From Methanogenium sp. (lineage in GTDB: Archaea; Halobacteriota; Methanomicrobia; Methanomicrobiales; Methanomicrobiaceae): 64,000 bases of DNA. The DNA is taken from the NCBI GenBank assembly GCA_030595665.1, contig JAUVCV010000006.1, forward strand, positions 1 through 64,000. The letters run 5' to 3'. This document shows, piece by piece, positions 17,399 through 26,910 of the stretch; positions within the stretch are counted from its first letter, which is position 1, and every line of letters begins with the position of its first letter. The notes under the pieces are model-generated. The model made no database searches. It saw only the letters and a program-made list of their open reading frames with translations, and had not been told where the DNA came from. Both the position numbers and the translations under genes were made by a program.

Positions 17399-17590
17399 AT
17401 GGTTGAGCATCATATCTGTACGTTCTGCGGTGAACCGCTGGAACCCGGTACCGGGAAGATGTATGTCCGTAAAGACGGATCTATCTCATACTTTTGTGGC
17501 CAGAAATGCCAGAACAACTCTCGTCTCGGGCGTGTCCCCCGACGTGTTGTCTGGACAAAAGCAGGTCGCAAAGCACTCGGTAAGGACTGA
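17399..17590 (+). CDS. rpl24e: 50S ribosomal protein L24e
   Basis: This 63-residue zinc-ribbon ribosomal protein has Cys pairs [11 protein letters not shown] (residues 6-16) and FCGQKCQNN (32-40), which form the treble-clef zinc site of eL24. GGTGA (17389-17393) lies 5 bases before the ATG. It lies 5 bases after rps28e and 5 bases before ndk. Confidence 0.96.
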   Translation: MVEHHICTFCGEPLEPGTGKMYVRKDGSISYFCGQKCQNNSRLGRVPRRVVWTKAGRKALGKD

Positions 17591-17595
17591 TCCTT

Positions 17596-18045
17596 ATGGA
17601 TCGCACTTTTTTAATGATCAAGCCCGATGGTGTCCAGCGCGGCCTTGTCGGTGAGATCATTGCCCGGTTTGAGAAGAAAGGCCTGAAGATGGTCGCCGGA
17701 AAGTTTGAGACTCTTCCGGAAGAGCGTGTGATGGAGCACTATGCCGAGCACACCGAAAAACCGTTCTTCGCAGGTCTGAAAGCCTATATCACGAGTGGAC
17801 CGTGTTTCCTCATGGTATGGGAAGGCAAAAATATCGTTGCTATCACCCGCCAGATGATTGGGGCAACGAACCCTGCAGAAGCAGCACCCGGCACTATCCG
17901 TGGTGACTGTGCAATGGAGATTGGAATGAACGTCATTCACGGCTCTGACTCTGATGAGACAGCAGCACGCGAGATTGCAATTCATTTTGCTCCGGAAGAA
18001 CTTATTTCATACAAACGAATTGACGAAGTATTCCTCTACGAATAA
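17596..18045 (+). CDS. ndk: Nucleoside diphosphate kinase
   Basis: This 149-residue enzyme transfers the gamma phosphate between nucleoside tri- and diphosphates through a phosphohistidine. [19 protein letters not shown] is at the N-terminus, and the active-site motif NVIHGSDS (His about residue 115) is intact. Length is standard. It closes the ribosomal cluster and is followed by a T-run. Confidence 0.97.
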   Translation: MDRTFLMIKPDGVQRGLVGEIIARFEKKGLKMVAGKFETLPEERVMEHYAEHTEKPFFAGLKAYITSGPCFLMVWEGKNIVAITRQMIGATNPAEAAPGTIRGDCAMEIGMNVIHGSDSDETAAREIAIHFAPEELISYKRIDEVFLYE

Positions 18046-18063
18046 ACGTATGGGGATTCATTC

Positions 18064-18070
18064 TTTTTTT
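18064..18070 (+). terminator. T-rich terminator after ndk
   Basis: A run of seven T begins 19 bases after the ndk stop. Archaeal RNA polymerase terminates at U-tracts, so this is the likely end of the ribosomal operon. Confidence 0.5.
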
Positions 18071-18188
18071 ATTTAGCTCCCCTGATAGCCGCAGGCATGT
18101 TCTCTCTTCGTGGAGGAATGAAACAAATAACTAAATGGATGCATGAATGAAATTTAGTGCAGAAAGAGTCTGAGGGTGTGTTATAGTC

Positions 18189-18398
18189 ATGTTTGAATTA
18201 TTACAACAGGGGGGGATGATTCTTGTCGGGGGATCCATTGTTCTTGCAGGTACGTTGATAGCAGCAGAGATTATGGGATATTCTGTGCCATTCGGGGGTT
18301 TGCTCCTCATCGTCTGTGCTATACTCATCATTGTCGGAGTGTATATCATGAACAGGGGTGCTGTCAGTGCGGTGGCATCCGGAGAATCTGATGAGTGA
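18189..18398 (+). CDS. Small two-helix membrane protein
   Basis: This 69-residue protein consists of two hydrophobic helices (about residues 9-29 and 34-53) and a short polar C-terminus ending in GESDE. No family was recognised. Its last codons overlap the start of the nitrilase gene by 8 bases, so the two are translated together; it may anchor or assist the amidase at the membrane, but nothing in the sequence proves that. Confidence 0.65.
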   Translation: MFELLQQGGMILVGGSIVLAGTLIAAEIMGYSVPFGGLLLIVCAILIIVGVYIMNRGAVSAVASGESDE

Positions 18399-19188
18399 GG
18401 GCACCGTCCGTATCTGCTGTGTGCAGACAGAAAGTGTCCCTGATGATCCTGAAATAAATTTTACACGGGCAAAGGACTTTGCTTTGGAGGCACGAAAAGA
18501 GGGAGCTTCCCTTGTCGCATTTTCTGAACAGTATCCGACCGGGTGGGACCCGCATGGGACGTCATTCACCGATGACGGGTCGGGTGCTATCTGTAGGTGT
18601 TGGTCTGCAGTTGCAAAGGAGGCCGGGATTCATGTGCTGGGTTCATATCGTAAAGAGACGGACACCCTGCCACAGAATGTCGCTGCAGTCTTCGCACCGG
18701 ATGGCACATGCATTGCAGAGTATGCCAAAATTCATCTATTCTCACCGGGTGGGGAAGATGAGTCGTTCCTGTCAGGGGAGAAGCTGAGTATATTCACGCT
18801 TGGCAAAGTCAGGTTTGGTATTGCCATCTGCTATGACCTGCGGTTTGCCGACCTCTTTGGTGCCTATGCCCGGGCGGGCTGCGATGCGGTGATAGTGCCT
18901 GCCGCCTGGCCCTGCGCCCGGCTGAAACACTGGAATCTCTTTCTTCATGCCCGTGCTCTTGAAAATCAGATATATGTGGTGGGAATTAACCCTGCAAAAG
19001 AATCTGCGGGAGGGGTAAACTGTGGTGGTACAACCGTTGTTGACCCCTGGGGGGAGGCAGTCGTGCAGGCAGAGGGTGTCGGGACTGCTCTTATCTGCAC
19101 AGATATTGGCTCCGCCGCTGTGCGGGCAGCGCGTGCTGCATTTCCGGTGCGTGCAGACCGCCGGGACGATCTGTATTCTTCTCTTTGA
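18391..19188 (+). CDS. Carbon-nitrogen hydrolase (nitrilase/omega-amidase family)
   Basis: This is a 265-residue amidase with the complete Glu-Lys-Cys triad of the nitrilase superfamily: Glu in VAFSEQYPTGW, Lys in YAKIHLFSPGGE and Cys in GIAICYDLRFADLF. The DLRFxxLF context is that of omega-amidase/Nit2-like enzymes, which hydrolyse alpha-ketoglutaramate and related amides. ATG 18391 is chosen because GGAG lies 7 bases before it and the longer frame would run back into the upstream small gene. thrC follows after ~50 bases. Confidence 0.9.
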   Translation: MSEGTVRICCVQTESVPDDPEINFTRAKDFALEARKEGASLVAFSEQYPTGWDPHGTSFTDDGSGAICRCWSAVAKEAGIHVLGSYRKETDTLPQNVAAVFAPDGTCIAEYAKIHLFSPGGEDESFLSGEKLSIFTLGKVRFGIAICYDLRFADLFGAYARAGCDAVIVPAAWPCARLKHWNLFLHARALENQIYVVGINPAKESAGGVNCGGTTVVDPWGEAVVQAEGVGTALICTDIGSAAVRAARAAFPVRADRRDDLYSSL

Positions 19189-19241
19189 GGAGTATGGGAA
19201 GGGGAGTATCTATACCTACCACGGGCACCAATCTATACAGC

Positions 19242-20444
19242 ATGTATCGTCTTGTCTGCGTAGGCTGTGGTACTGAATATTCACCCGATGAAATCATCTA
19301 CAATTGCCGTAAATGTGGTCATCTGCTTGCGGTAAAATACGATCTCGATGGTTTGAATATATCACGTGCTGAGTGGAATCGCCGTCCCCTGAAACTCTGG
19401 CGCTACCGGGAACTCTTACCAGTGACCGGTGATCCGGTCTCTCTGCAGGAAGGAGGGACTCCTCTCTATCATATGAAGAAACTCGGTGAGGAACTCGGTC
19501 TGAAACACCTGTATGCAAAGCATGAGGGGATGAATCCTTCCGGATCATTCAAGGACCGCGGGATGACCGTTGGTGTCTCAATGGCGCTGCAGCTTGGGAT
19601 GAAGACGGTTGCCTGTGCATCAACCGGTAATACCTCGGCCGCTCTTGCTGTTTATGCAGCAAAAGCGGGGATTCCTGCCGTTGTGCTTCTCCCTGCGGGG
19701 AATGTGGCACTTGGCAAAGTGGCACAGGCACTGATGCACGGTGCGAAGGTTATTGCTATCCGTGACAACTTTGACCGTGCCCTCGAGATGGTTCATGAAC
19801 TATGTCTCTCCGAAGGTCTCTATCTTTTGAACTCGGTCAATCCCTACCGGCTGGAAGGGCAGAAGACCATAGGGTTTGAGATAGTGGACCAGCTTGGGGA
19901 TGTGCCGGACAGGATTGTCCTCCCGGTTGGTAATGCAGGCAATATCTCCGCTGTCCATAAAGGTCTCGGCGAATTCATAGACCTTGGGTTCATTGACCGG
20001 ATGCCGATGATGACTGGTATCCAGGCGGCAGGTTCACAGCCGCTTGTAGATGCAATCATCGGCAATCTGCCGGAAGTAATTCCGTTCAAAACGCCTGAGA
20101 CGGTGGCGACAGCTATCAGAATCGGTGCACCGGTGAATGCAGAGAAGGCACTGCGTGCCATCCGTGAGACAGGTGGTACAGCAGCGTCTGTCACTGATGA
20201 AGAGATCCTCGCGATGCAGCGTGACCTGGCCCGCAAGGAGGGTATTGGTGTTGAACCTGCTTCAGCAGCATCGGTTGCAGGCATCAAAAAACTGATGGAA
20301 GAAGGGCGTATTGACCCTGACGAACGGATTGTGTGTGTGGTGACCGGGCACCTCTTAAAAGACCCGGAGACGGTGATCCGCCAATGCGACCCGCCAATAG
20401 AAATAGACGCAGATATTCAGTCGCTCTTATCTGTCTTGCGCTGA
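19242..20444 (+). CDS. thrC: Threonine synthase
   Basis: This 400-residue PLP enzyme converts O-phosphohomoserine to threonine. It has the N-terminal Cys knuckles CVGCG and CRKCG of archaeal ThrC, and the PLP lysine sits in GMNPSGSFKDRGMTVG. ASTGNTSAALAVYAAKAG forms the phosphate-binding region, and the glycine loop LPVGNAGNISAV is present. ATG 19242 puts the Cys knuckle directly at the N-terminus, as in homologues; earlier frames (TTG 19185, ATG 19194) add a non-conserved tail. The 3' end overlaps the next gene by 61 bases. Confidence 0.94.
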   Translation: MYRLVCVGCGTEYSPDEIIYNCRKCGHLLAVKYDLDGLNISRAEWNRRPLKLWRYRELLPVTGDPVSLQEGGTPLYHMKKLGEELGLKHLYAKHEGMNPSGSFKDRGMTVGVSMALQLGMKTVACASTGNTSAALAVYAAKAGIPAVVLLPAGNVALGKVAQALMHGAKVIAIRDNFDRALEMVHELCLSEGLYLLNSVNPYRLEGQKTIGFEIVDQLGDVPDRIVLPVGNAGNISAVHKGLGEFIDLGFIDRMPMMTGIQAAGSQPLVDAIIGNLPEVIPFKTPETVATAIRIGAPVNAEKALRAIRETGGTAASVTDEEILAMQRDLARKEGIGVEPASAASVAGIKKLMEEGRIDPDERIVCVVTGHLLKDPETVIRQCDPPIEIDADIQSLLSVLR

Positions 20445-20995
20445 TTCTCTGCGTGGGTGGTGTGTCTGCTCTCTCGGCTGTATATACGGTCGCAGAGAAC
20501 GGCACCGCATATTCCGCAGAAATTGAAGTGCTGCAGGCAGACAAATATGCCTTCACTGAGCCCGGGCTATTGGGCGAACCGGTGTCGGTTACGGTATCGG
20601 ATGTATCCCTTTTCAATGAAACAGGGTCGGTGAACTACACCGAGGAGTCCTCCGGAACCATACGGTTTCCCGAGGGCAATTACACAATCCATTATTCTGC
20701 ACCCCTGAAGACGAACGAAATCACCGTGCTTCTGGCTGATGCCTCGAATATTTCTGTCTTACTGCCTGAGCAGTACAGGGTGGCAAACCCTCTGTTAGGC
20801 TATGTGAGCACCGGAGGTGCCGTCAATGAGTCCGTCAATGGCACATCGATTCTCTGGGAGGATGCCCGGAGTGCGCAGGTTCGGTATTATGACGGCTTCC
20901 AGGAACAGTTGCTCATCATCTTCGGGACATTCTGGATTGGCCTCGTTGTGATATTTCTGGTTCCGTACCTGATTTTCCGCCGGAAACGAGAGTAA
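20384..20995 (+). CDS. Exported protein with C-terminal TM anchor (DUF5803-like)
   Basis: This 203-residue protein starts with basic residues and a signal-anchor helix (VALICLALILCVGGVSALS). A roughly 130-residue extracellular beta-rich domain with many N-x-S/T sites follows, then a C-terminal TM helix (LLIIFGTFWIGLVVIFLVPY) ending in RRKRE. The architecture and methanogen context fit DUF5803; the role is unknown. The start lies inside thrC in another frame, a 61-base overlap that is long but otherwise supported by the signal sequence. Confidence 0.7.
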   Translation: MRPANRNRRRYSVALICLALILCVGGVSALSAVYTVAENGTAYSAEIEVLQADKYAFTEPGLLGEPVSVTVSDVSLFNETGSVNYTEESSGTIRFPEGNYTIHYSAPLKTNEITVLLADASNISVLLPEQYRVANPLLGYVSTGGAVNESVNGTSILWEDARSAQVRYYDGFQEQLLIIFGTFWIGLVVIFLVPYLIFRRKRE

Positions 20996-21069
20996 AAATC
21001 GCCGGGAGCATGGCGGCACCCTCTTATATCTGGCAGATAATATCTGCCAGTATCTGTGAGGTGAATTGA

Positions 21070-22476
21070 TTGCGAATACAGCTGATTATTTTTTTGTGTT
21101 TTATTGGTCTTCTTGGAATCTGTACGATGCCGGTTTGTGCATCTGTTGCGGATGTTCCACAGGGGTCGACCGTTTTTGTTGGTGAAGAGGGACTTGTCCT
21201 GCAACCGGGAGTGCTTGCTCTAAATGATACCCAGGTGGCATGGTATCCGTCGGGGACAGCAGTTACCGGTACAAGTGTTCCGGAGATCACCATTACAGTG
21301 ATTCCGTCATCTTTTGATGTGACGCCTGTTCAGTTTGAAAGCCGTACCGGTGCCTGGTATTCCTATCCAAACGGGGTGGCAGAAGCAAAGCCTCATCTGG
21401 CGTTCCTGGTGGACCAGCCGGAGGCAAAGGTAAAACTCTGGGTATATACGCCTGAGGGTGGCAGGGATGGCACCGATTATAAGACCATCCGTGGTGTGAA
21501 ACTTGGGTTCCGGATGGAATCAAATCTGTATCCGATCTTCAACCGGCCGGGTGTCAGCGCTGGCGAACCGGGTATTGATATCTATGTGGTGGCGCCTGAA
21601 GGGATTACTTATTCCTCACTCTATGATGATGCGGCAACACCCCATTCTGTTCTGATCACTGATCAGCACCCGCAGACCTCCATTGCGTATGTACCGGTTG
21701 AATCCGGTGCCACCTGTGTCTGGTATACCGGCAATACGGAGTATGGGGCAGGAGAATATACCTACTATGCCTATGTCGATGTGAACGGGCTGAAAAATGT
21801 GGTGGGAAAGATTCAGGGTGATACGTTCACCCTGCTTGCGACAGCAACGGATTCTGCAGGGACAACGCCTACGCCGGAAGCTCCTACGCTGATCACCGGC
21901 ATCGGGACGGTCACTCTTGACGTCACCACCGGTGGCATTGTGCAGACAGATACGCTTCTCCGCGACCAGGATGGTATGGCATATGTATCGGTGGAAAAGG
22001 GAACACGGGCCTTAAACGAGAAGGCGCAGGCACTCACATCCCTCTCCATGATCATGGTGGGTGACCCCCAGAATATCGGTGCGTTCCCTGAGGGGCAGAA
22101 TCCGCTTATCACATATCGTATCAGCCAGGAGGGGTCAACGTTCTCCCCGTCTGCTGAACTGGGTATTCTTATCAGCGACGACTCCCTCTTTCACAATATG
22201 TACTGGTGGAATGAACAGACCGGTAAATGGTCTGCGGTTGATGCAGAGACTGACAATAATGATGGCTACCTGAAGGCAGCGATCACAAAGACCGGTTTCT
22301 ATCTGATGACCTATCCGTCGGGACCTGTCACAGAACCAACTGCAGAGCCCACCATCCTGCCGGAGCCTACTGCAACAGCAGTTCCCACGCCACCTCCCAC
22401 GCCTACACAATCACCTGTCGGGTTTCTGGGGATTGTGGCAGGCTGTGCGGCATGTGCTCTTCTGAAGAAGAGATAA
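21070..22476 (+). CDS. DUF3821-like secreted surface protein with C-terminal sorting-type tail
   Basis: This 468-residue protein begins with a signal peptide (IIFLCFIGLLGICTMPVCAS). It carries the methanogen surface domain that opens VPQGSTVFVGEEGL and includes AWYPSG and YIPNG-like WYSYPNG motifs. A second beta-rich domain follows, then a Pro/Thr-rich linker (about residues 420-450) and a short tail: a TQSPVG motif, a hydrophobic helix and KKR. That tripartite end is the form cut by archaeosortase-type enzymes, so the protein is probably anchored to lipid at the cell surface. The start is an unusual TTG at 21070, supported by a strong GAGGTGA 6 bases upstream. Confidence 0.82.
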   Translation: MRIQLIIFLCFIGLLGICTMPVCASVADVPQGSTVFVGEEGLVLQPGVLALNDTQVAWYPSGTAVTGTSVPEITITVIPSSFDVTPVQFESRTGAWYSYPNGVAEAKPHLAFLVDQPEAKVKLWVYTPEGGRDGTDYKTIRGVKLGFRMESNLYPIFNRPGVSAGEPGIDIYVVAPEGITYSSLYDDAATPHSVLITDQHPQTSIAYVPVESGATCVWYTGNTEYGAGEYTYYAYVDVNGLKNVVGKIQGDTFTLLATATDSAGTTPTPEAPTLITGIGTVTLDVTTGGIVQTDTLLRDQDGMAYVSVEKGTRALNEKAQALTSLSMIMVGDPQNIGAFPEGQNPLITYRISQEGSTFSPSAELGILISDDSLFHNMYWWNEQTGKWSAVDAETDNNDGYLKAAITKTGFYLMTYPSGPVTEPTAEPTILPEPTATAVPTPPPTPTQSPVGFLGIVAGCAACALLKKR

Positions 22477-22539
22477 TACCATTCAAATTTTCTTTTTTGC
22501 AGAAGTGAAAAAAGTGGCGAATGTCCACTCTGTGGTGGA

Positions 22540-23433
22540 TTATTCGTTCAGCTGTATATCGATGCCATATTTTGCGGCGTTTGCGTCAGCAATTGCCTGA
22601 ATCTTTGCGATTTCTTCAGTGACCGGTTGTGGCTTGAAGAGGTGTCGGAACCGCTTCTGCGCTTTCAGATAGCCGTCAACCGGGACACGGCGGACTTTCT
22701 TTGATGCTTTCAGTTCGCCGTACTCCATCTCGTAGTTGACCCAGAGACCGCACTCGATTGCCTGTTTGCCGATCTCAATGGTCTTTGAACCATCAAATCC
22801 CCATCCTGTACTGCACGGGGTGTGGACCTGAAGGTAGCATGCACCCGGGGTGTTGACTGCCTTTTCGACCTTCTTCATGACGTCCATCGGGTAGGCAACC
22901 GATGCTGTTGCGACATAGGATGCTCCGTGGGCGTTGAGAATCTGGGGCATGTCTTTTTTCGGGAGGGAGTTGCCCATTGATTTCTTGCCGGCAGGTGATG
23001 TGGTGGTGCTTGCGTCATACGGGGTGGCACCGGATCGCTGGATACCGGTGTTCATGTAGGCCTCGTTGTCGTAGCAGATGTAGGTGATGTCGTGTCCGCG
23101 CTCAAAGGCACCGGAGATGCAGAGCATACCGATGTCAAAGGTGGCGCCGTCACCACAGATACAGACAACTTTCTCTGTCCGGTTGTTGTGCTTTAAGGAA
23201 GCCTCAACACCGGAAGCGACTGCTGCTGCGTTCTCGAAGAGTGAGTGGATCCAGGGGACCTTCCATGCAGTCTCCGGGTACGGCGTGGAGAAAACCTCCA
23301 TGCATCCGGTTGATGCGACGACAATGACGTCCTCGCCTGTCCCTTTGAGCATGAGCCGTGCAAGCATGGCAGGACCACATCCACCGCAGGCACGGTGCCC
23401 GCAGTCAAAGAGTTCCAGTGATTTGTCGACCAT
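22540..23433 (-). CDS. porB: Pyruvate:ferredoxin oxidoreductase, beta subunit
   Basis: This 297-residue subunit binds thiamine diphosphate and one [4Fe-4S] cluster. The N-terminus has CGHRACGGCG with the cluster cysteines, the ThDP/Mg motif is CGDGATFDIG near residue 111 followed by DNEAYMNTG, and a late Cys lies in HTPCSTGWGF. It is the last gene of porCDAB on the minus strand, and abuts porA directly. In methanogens the enzyme makes pyruvate from acetyl-CoA and CO2 for biosynthesis. Confidence 0.96.
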   Translation of the reverse strand: MVDKSLELFDCGHRACGGCGPAMLARLMLKGTGEDVIVVASTGCMEVFSTPYPETAWKVPWIHSLFENAAAVASGVEASLKHNNRTEKVVCICGDGATFDIGMLCISGAFERGHDITYICYDNEAYMNTGIQRSGATPYDASTTTSPAGKKSMGNSLPKKDMPQILNAHGASYVATASVAYPMDVMKKVEKAVNTPGACYLQVHTPCSTGWGFDGSKTIEIGKQAIECGLWVNYEMEYGELKASKKVRRVPVDGYLKAQKRFRHLFKPQPVTEEIAKIQAIADANAAKYGIDIQLNE

Positions 23434-24594
23434 TTAAAGCACCTCCGTTCTCAGGCCATAGAACATATTCCCGACACCTTTCTCTGCGAGTGCGGCAATA
23501 GCACGTATATCTTTTTTACGGATATCCCTGCCGCCGAGACCGATGACGTAGCTGTATACTTCAATCGCCGTGCCGGTGAGGGCGTCTTTTACTTCAGGAC
23601 CAACAGCACCTTTCATGGCAGAGCCAAGGGAGATGTTCTTCTCGAGGACAGCAACCTTTGGAACGCCGGCAAGTGCCTTTGCAAGTTCTGCTGCCGGGAA
23701 CGGGCGGAAGGTCCGTATTTTGACAAGGCCTGCTTTGATGCCGTCTGCACGCATCTCGTCGATGGCGTCTTTTACGGTGCCGCATATTGAGCCGAGGGCA
23801 ACGAATGCGACATCCGCGTCGTCCATGCGGTAGCTCTCGGTGTGACCGGAGTAGTCGCGTCCGAACATCTCGCCGAACTCCTTGCCTGCCGCACTGATGG
23901 CGTCACCCGCACGCTGCAGGGCCTGATCCGTCTCGTACCTGAACTCCATGTAGTAGTCAGGTGTGGCATACATGCCCATGGATATGGGTGCTTTTGCATC
24001 GAGTTTGTTGTAGGGGACATAGGGCGGAAGGAATGCATCGATCTCTTCCTGGGACGGGATGTCCACCGGTTCATAGGTGTGCGAGAGGATGAACCCGTCA
24101 AAGCAGACGAATCCCGGAAGCAGGACATCATGCTGTTCTGCTGCCTTGTATGCGATGAAGTGCTGGTCCGTCATCTCCTGTACATCTTCGCCATAGAGGT
24201 GGAACCATCCGGCATCCCTGAGGGAGATGGAGTCCTGCTGGTCATTCCAGATGGAGAGCGGTGCGCCGAGTGCACGGTTTGCAATCGACATGACAATCGG
24301 CTGGCGCATGCCTGCCACATTGAAGACCACTTCTGCCATGAGCATGAGCCCCTGGGATGAGGTGGCTGAGTAAACACGGGAGCCTGCGGCGGATGATCCG
24401 ATGCAGACGGAGAGTGCGGAGAGTTCTGAATCCACACACAGATATTCTGCGTCAAGTTCGCCGTCAGCGACCATCTCTGCCAGACGTTCAACGATATGGG
24501 TCTGGGGGGTGATTGGGTATGCGGAGACGACCTCGGGCCGGCAGAGTTTTGCTGCCTCTGCAACGGCATGAGATCCTTCCATTATCTGCAACAT
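23434..24594 (-). CDS. porA: Pyruvate:ferredoxin oxidoreductase, alpha subunit
   Basis: This 386-residue subunit opens with MLQIMEGSHAVAEAA and VVSAYPITPQTHIVE, the pyrimidine-binding signature of POR alpha. It contains SSQGLMLMAEVVFNVAGMRQPIVM (split: SSQGLMLMAE, VVFNVAGMRQPIVM) and the C-terminal transketolase-like domain with VLEKNISLGSAM. It starts exactly at the porD stop and ends at the porB start, so the three are read as one message. Confidence 0.96.
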   Translation of the reverse strand: MLQIMEGSHAVAEAAKLCRPEVVSAYPITPQTHIVERLAEMVADGELDAEYLCVDSELSALSVCIGSSAAGSRVYSATSSQGLMLMAEVVFNVAGMRQPIVMSIANRALGAPLSIWNDQQDSISLRDAGWFHLYGEDVQEMTDQHFIAYKAAEQHDVLLPGFVCFDGFILSHTYEPVDIPSQEEIDAFLPPYVPYNKLDAKAPISMGMYATPDYYMEFRYETDQALQRAGDAISAAGKEFGEMFGRDYSGHTESYRMDDADVAFVALGSICGTVKDAIDEMRADGIKAGLVKIRTFRPFPAAELAKALAGVPKVAVLEKNISLGSAMKGAVGPEVKDALTGTAIEVYSYVIGLGGRDIRKKDIRAIAALAEKGVGNMFYGLRTEVL

Positions 24595-24852
24595 CTATTT
24601 TTCCTCCTGAATCATGGTGATCGCTTCTGCACGGCATTCGTTGGCGCAGACGCCGCAGCCCTTGCAGAAGTCAAGGTCAAAGAGGATTTGGCCATCCTTT
24701 TCACTGACTGATGTCTCCGGACAGCTGAGTATACAGGTGCCGCAGAGGATACATTTCTCCATGTCGACGACCGGCATGAATACACGCCATGATCCGGTTT
24801 TATTGTCCTGTGCCCTGCCGGGTGCGGCAGCGCATCCGATACGAAGTGCCAT
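24595..24852 (-). CDS. porD: Pyruvate:ferredoxin oxidoreductase, delta (ferredoxin) subunit
   Basis: This 85-residue subunit carries two [4Fe-4S] motifs, CILCGTCILSCPE (about residues 37-49) and CKGCGVCANECRAE (64-77). It transfers electrons from the ThDP site to soluble ferredoxin. It lies between porC and porA with a 1-base gap to porC. Confidence 0.95.
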   Translation of the reverse strand: MALRIGCAAAPGRAQDNKTGSWRVFMPVVDMEKCILCGTCILSCPETSVSEKDGQILFDLDFCKGCGVCANECRAEAITMIQEEK

Positions 24853-24853
24853 G

Positions 24854-25408
24854 TTACTGCCCCTCCTTTACCATTTCATAGGCGCGGCGTGCTGCTGCGA
24901 TATTCTTCTCGGCAAGGGAACCGGAGAAGCGTTCTCTGAGTGCCTCTTCCAGTGATTTCAGTTCGATTTCACCGGTGGCAGCGGCAAATGCGCCCATGAG
25001 GGTGGTGTTTGTTATTGGCAGTCCGAGAATCTCCAGTGCGAGGGAGGTGGCGTCAATGGTGATGAGTTTTACACCATCAGGCACACCCTCGACAATACCG
25101 TTCTCAGTGTTGACGAGCGCGATACCGCCTTCTTTCAGTCCGCTGAAGACATCAACGTCGGCGATGAGCGAACTGTCCTGCACGACAATGTAGTCTGGTT
25201 CGTATATCTGGCTGCGAAGGCGGACTTTCTCATCACTGAAACGGACGAATGCCTGCACCGGTGCTCCACGCCGTTCGACACCAAATGCGGGAAACGCCTG
25301 TGAAAAGACGCCGCTCTTGAAGGCAGCGGTTGCAATGAGCTCTGCTGCGGTTACAGACCCCTGCCCTCCTCTTCCATGGATTCGTAGTTCTCTCAAAAAA
25401 ATCCCCAT
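24854..25408 (-). CDS. porC: Pyruvate:ferredoxin oxidoreductase, gamma subunit
   Basis: This 184-residue subunit has the typical opening RELRIHGRGGQGSVTAAELIA (split: RELRIHGRGGQG, SVTAAELIA) and the FPAFGVERRGAPVQAFVR motif of the CoA-binding gamma domain. It is the first gene of the operon. A TATA-like stretch (rc of about 25425-25437) lies roughly 25 bases before the ATG, which suggests a leaderless message. Confidence 0.95.
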   Translation of the reverse strand: MGIFLRELRIHGRGGQGSVTAAELIATAAFKSGVFSQAFPAFGVERRGAPVQAFVRFSDEKVRLRSQIYEPDYIVVQDSSLIADVDVFSGLKEGGIALVNTENGIVEGVPDGVKLITIDATSLALEILGLPITNTTLMGAFAAATGEIELKSLEEALRERFSGSLAEKNIAAARRAYEMVKEGQ

Positions 25409-25825
25409 ATAATCTTACATGATTAATAGATAAGAATTTTTGGTGGGGTGTACACCGGGTGTCTTTGATTAGTGGGAATTGCATGCCAATTCGTCTTTAT
25501 TTGTCGAAATTTGTGGAATGGCGTGATGAGACACGCGGAATTGTTTGGGGTGGTTACTGGTATGTCATGTGTGGTTTCTGTTGTGTTGGTGCTGTGCTGC
25601 TGGTTAATTTACTGCTTGTTTGTGGGCCGATATTGGATTTTTGCAGATTAATGGGGCTGAAAATTATTTATTTATTTTTCTGAATGTTTTTAGGGATAAG
25701 TGGGTGTAATGCCGTCAGTGGGTAGTGTATGGTGGTATTTGAATGGGGATCGGTGGTGGTGTGTATGCGTGCATTGAATGAAATTAATGGAGTGGGTGAT
25801 TATTTCTGATCAATTAATAAATCTC
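25409..25825. other. Intergenic, no supported gene
   Basis: This contains the por promoter at its left end. The rest is TG-rich on the plus strand and AT-rich, without ribosome sites or protein-like frames longer than about 70 codons. I see no repeat or RNA gene in it. Confidence 0.4.
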
Positions 25826-26701
25826 TCACCTCTCAATCCCAAGTCCCAGCACCGACGTCACTCCGCCAACAAATACATCCCGTGCAATCAGTGCACAGCC
25901 ACGGGCCGCAACCCAGTCGTCGAAGACTGTGACCGGCGTTCTGATAAGACGGGATACTTCTGCTGCAATGGCAGGTGCCTGTGACCCGGCGAGTGCTACC
26001 GGTGCCTCCGGGGCAAGCAGGCGCAGGGAGGCAATTTCCATTGCTGTCCAGAGGGCGAGGGTTGCTTCCTGCAGATCTTCAGGGGTTGTGTGGTGAACTC
26101 CTGCGTGGAGGAAGGCTTCGTTTGCCGTTTCCTCTCCCCGATCAATCCGACGTATCGCATCCACATCGAGGGCACCGTGGGTAGTCCCCGGTGCAAAGAC
26201 GCAGGCATCAAAAGCACCGGTGATGGCTCCGTCTGTAACAAGCAGACTCACCGTGTTGGAACCCGCGTCTGCGACAATAAAGGTGTCACCCAGTGTCTGC
26301 ATCGCAACGTATGCAATGCCAAGTTTTTCAGGACTTGTCTGGTGCGAGTATGCCTTGAACCGGGGGTCAGTGGGTGACCCGCGGTGGATGCCGGGCATGA
26401 CCACTGCGGGAATGCCGGATGCTGCAATCTCGTCATAGACGCGTGTCCCGCCGCCGGTATGTTTCCCCGCTCCTTCACGGGTAATGATGCCGCGGTTTTT
26501 GACCTTTCTTATATCTGTTATGGCGGTAATGGCGTCTCCCATTGAGTAGCAGACAGCAATACCTTCAATCTCTTCAGTTGGGCAGATACGTTCGAGATCT
26601 GTAATGGTGAATTCGGTCGCCTTCTCACGGGGTATCCTGAATTCTGCGGTATCTGATGCAAATCGCAGTGCTGTTGTGCCGTGGTCGATGCCAATAAACA
26701 T
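25826..26701 (-). CDS. Methanogenesis marker protein 12 (ASKHA-fold)
   Basis: This 291-residue protein matches the methanogenesis marker 12 family (TIGR03281), found almost only in methanogens. It begins MFIGIDHGTTALRFA, an ASKHA phosphate-1 loop. A second glycine-rich loop, TFIVADAGSNTVSLLVTDG, lies near residue 140, and GSQAPAIAAEVSRL near 250 forms the adenosine motif. The fold suggests an ATP-dependent kinase or activator; the substrate is unknown. It stands alone on the minus strand with AT-rich promoter-like sequence upstream (26702-26720). Confidence 0.9.
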   Translation of the reverse strand: MFIGIDHGTTALRFASDTAEFRIPREKATEFTITDLERICPTEEIEGIAVCYSMGDAITAITDIRKVKNRGIITREGAGKHTGGGTRVYDEIAASGIPAVVMPGIHRGSPTDPRFKAYSHQTSPEKLGIAYVAMQTLGDTFIVADAGSNTVSLLVTDGAITGAFDACVFAPGTTHGALDVDAIRRIDRGEETANEAFLHAGVHHTTPEDLQEATLALWTAMEIASLRLLAPEAPVALAGSQAPAIAAEVSRLIRTPVTVFDDWVAARGCALIARDVFVGGVTSVLGLGIER

Positions 26702-26910
26702 ATTATATCTGTATTAGTATCGGCAGGGAGTATTATACGGTTTATTACTTGGTGCAGGGACTGTATATATGCCGGATGCCGGGAATGGCGTCTGTCCCTT
26801 ATCCCCTTGTTACGTGCGAAAATATGATGGGACTGTCAAATATGTTCGAATTCACCTGATTAAAAAGAAATGAAAAAATCATCTTCTTCACGAAGAAAAC
26901 AGGCAGGAAG

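Noticed and set aside
9020-18170. Shared AATTTAGTGCAGAAA at about 9018 and 18150
   Set aside because: One or two shared 15-mers are expected by chance in 64 kb, and the contexts (an intergenic tail and a promoter region) have nothing else in common.
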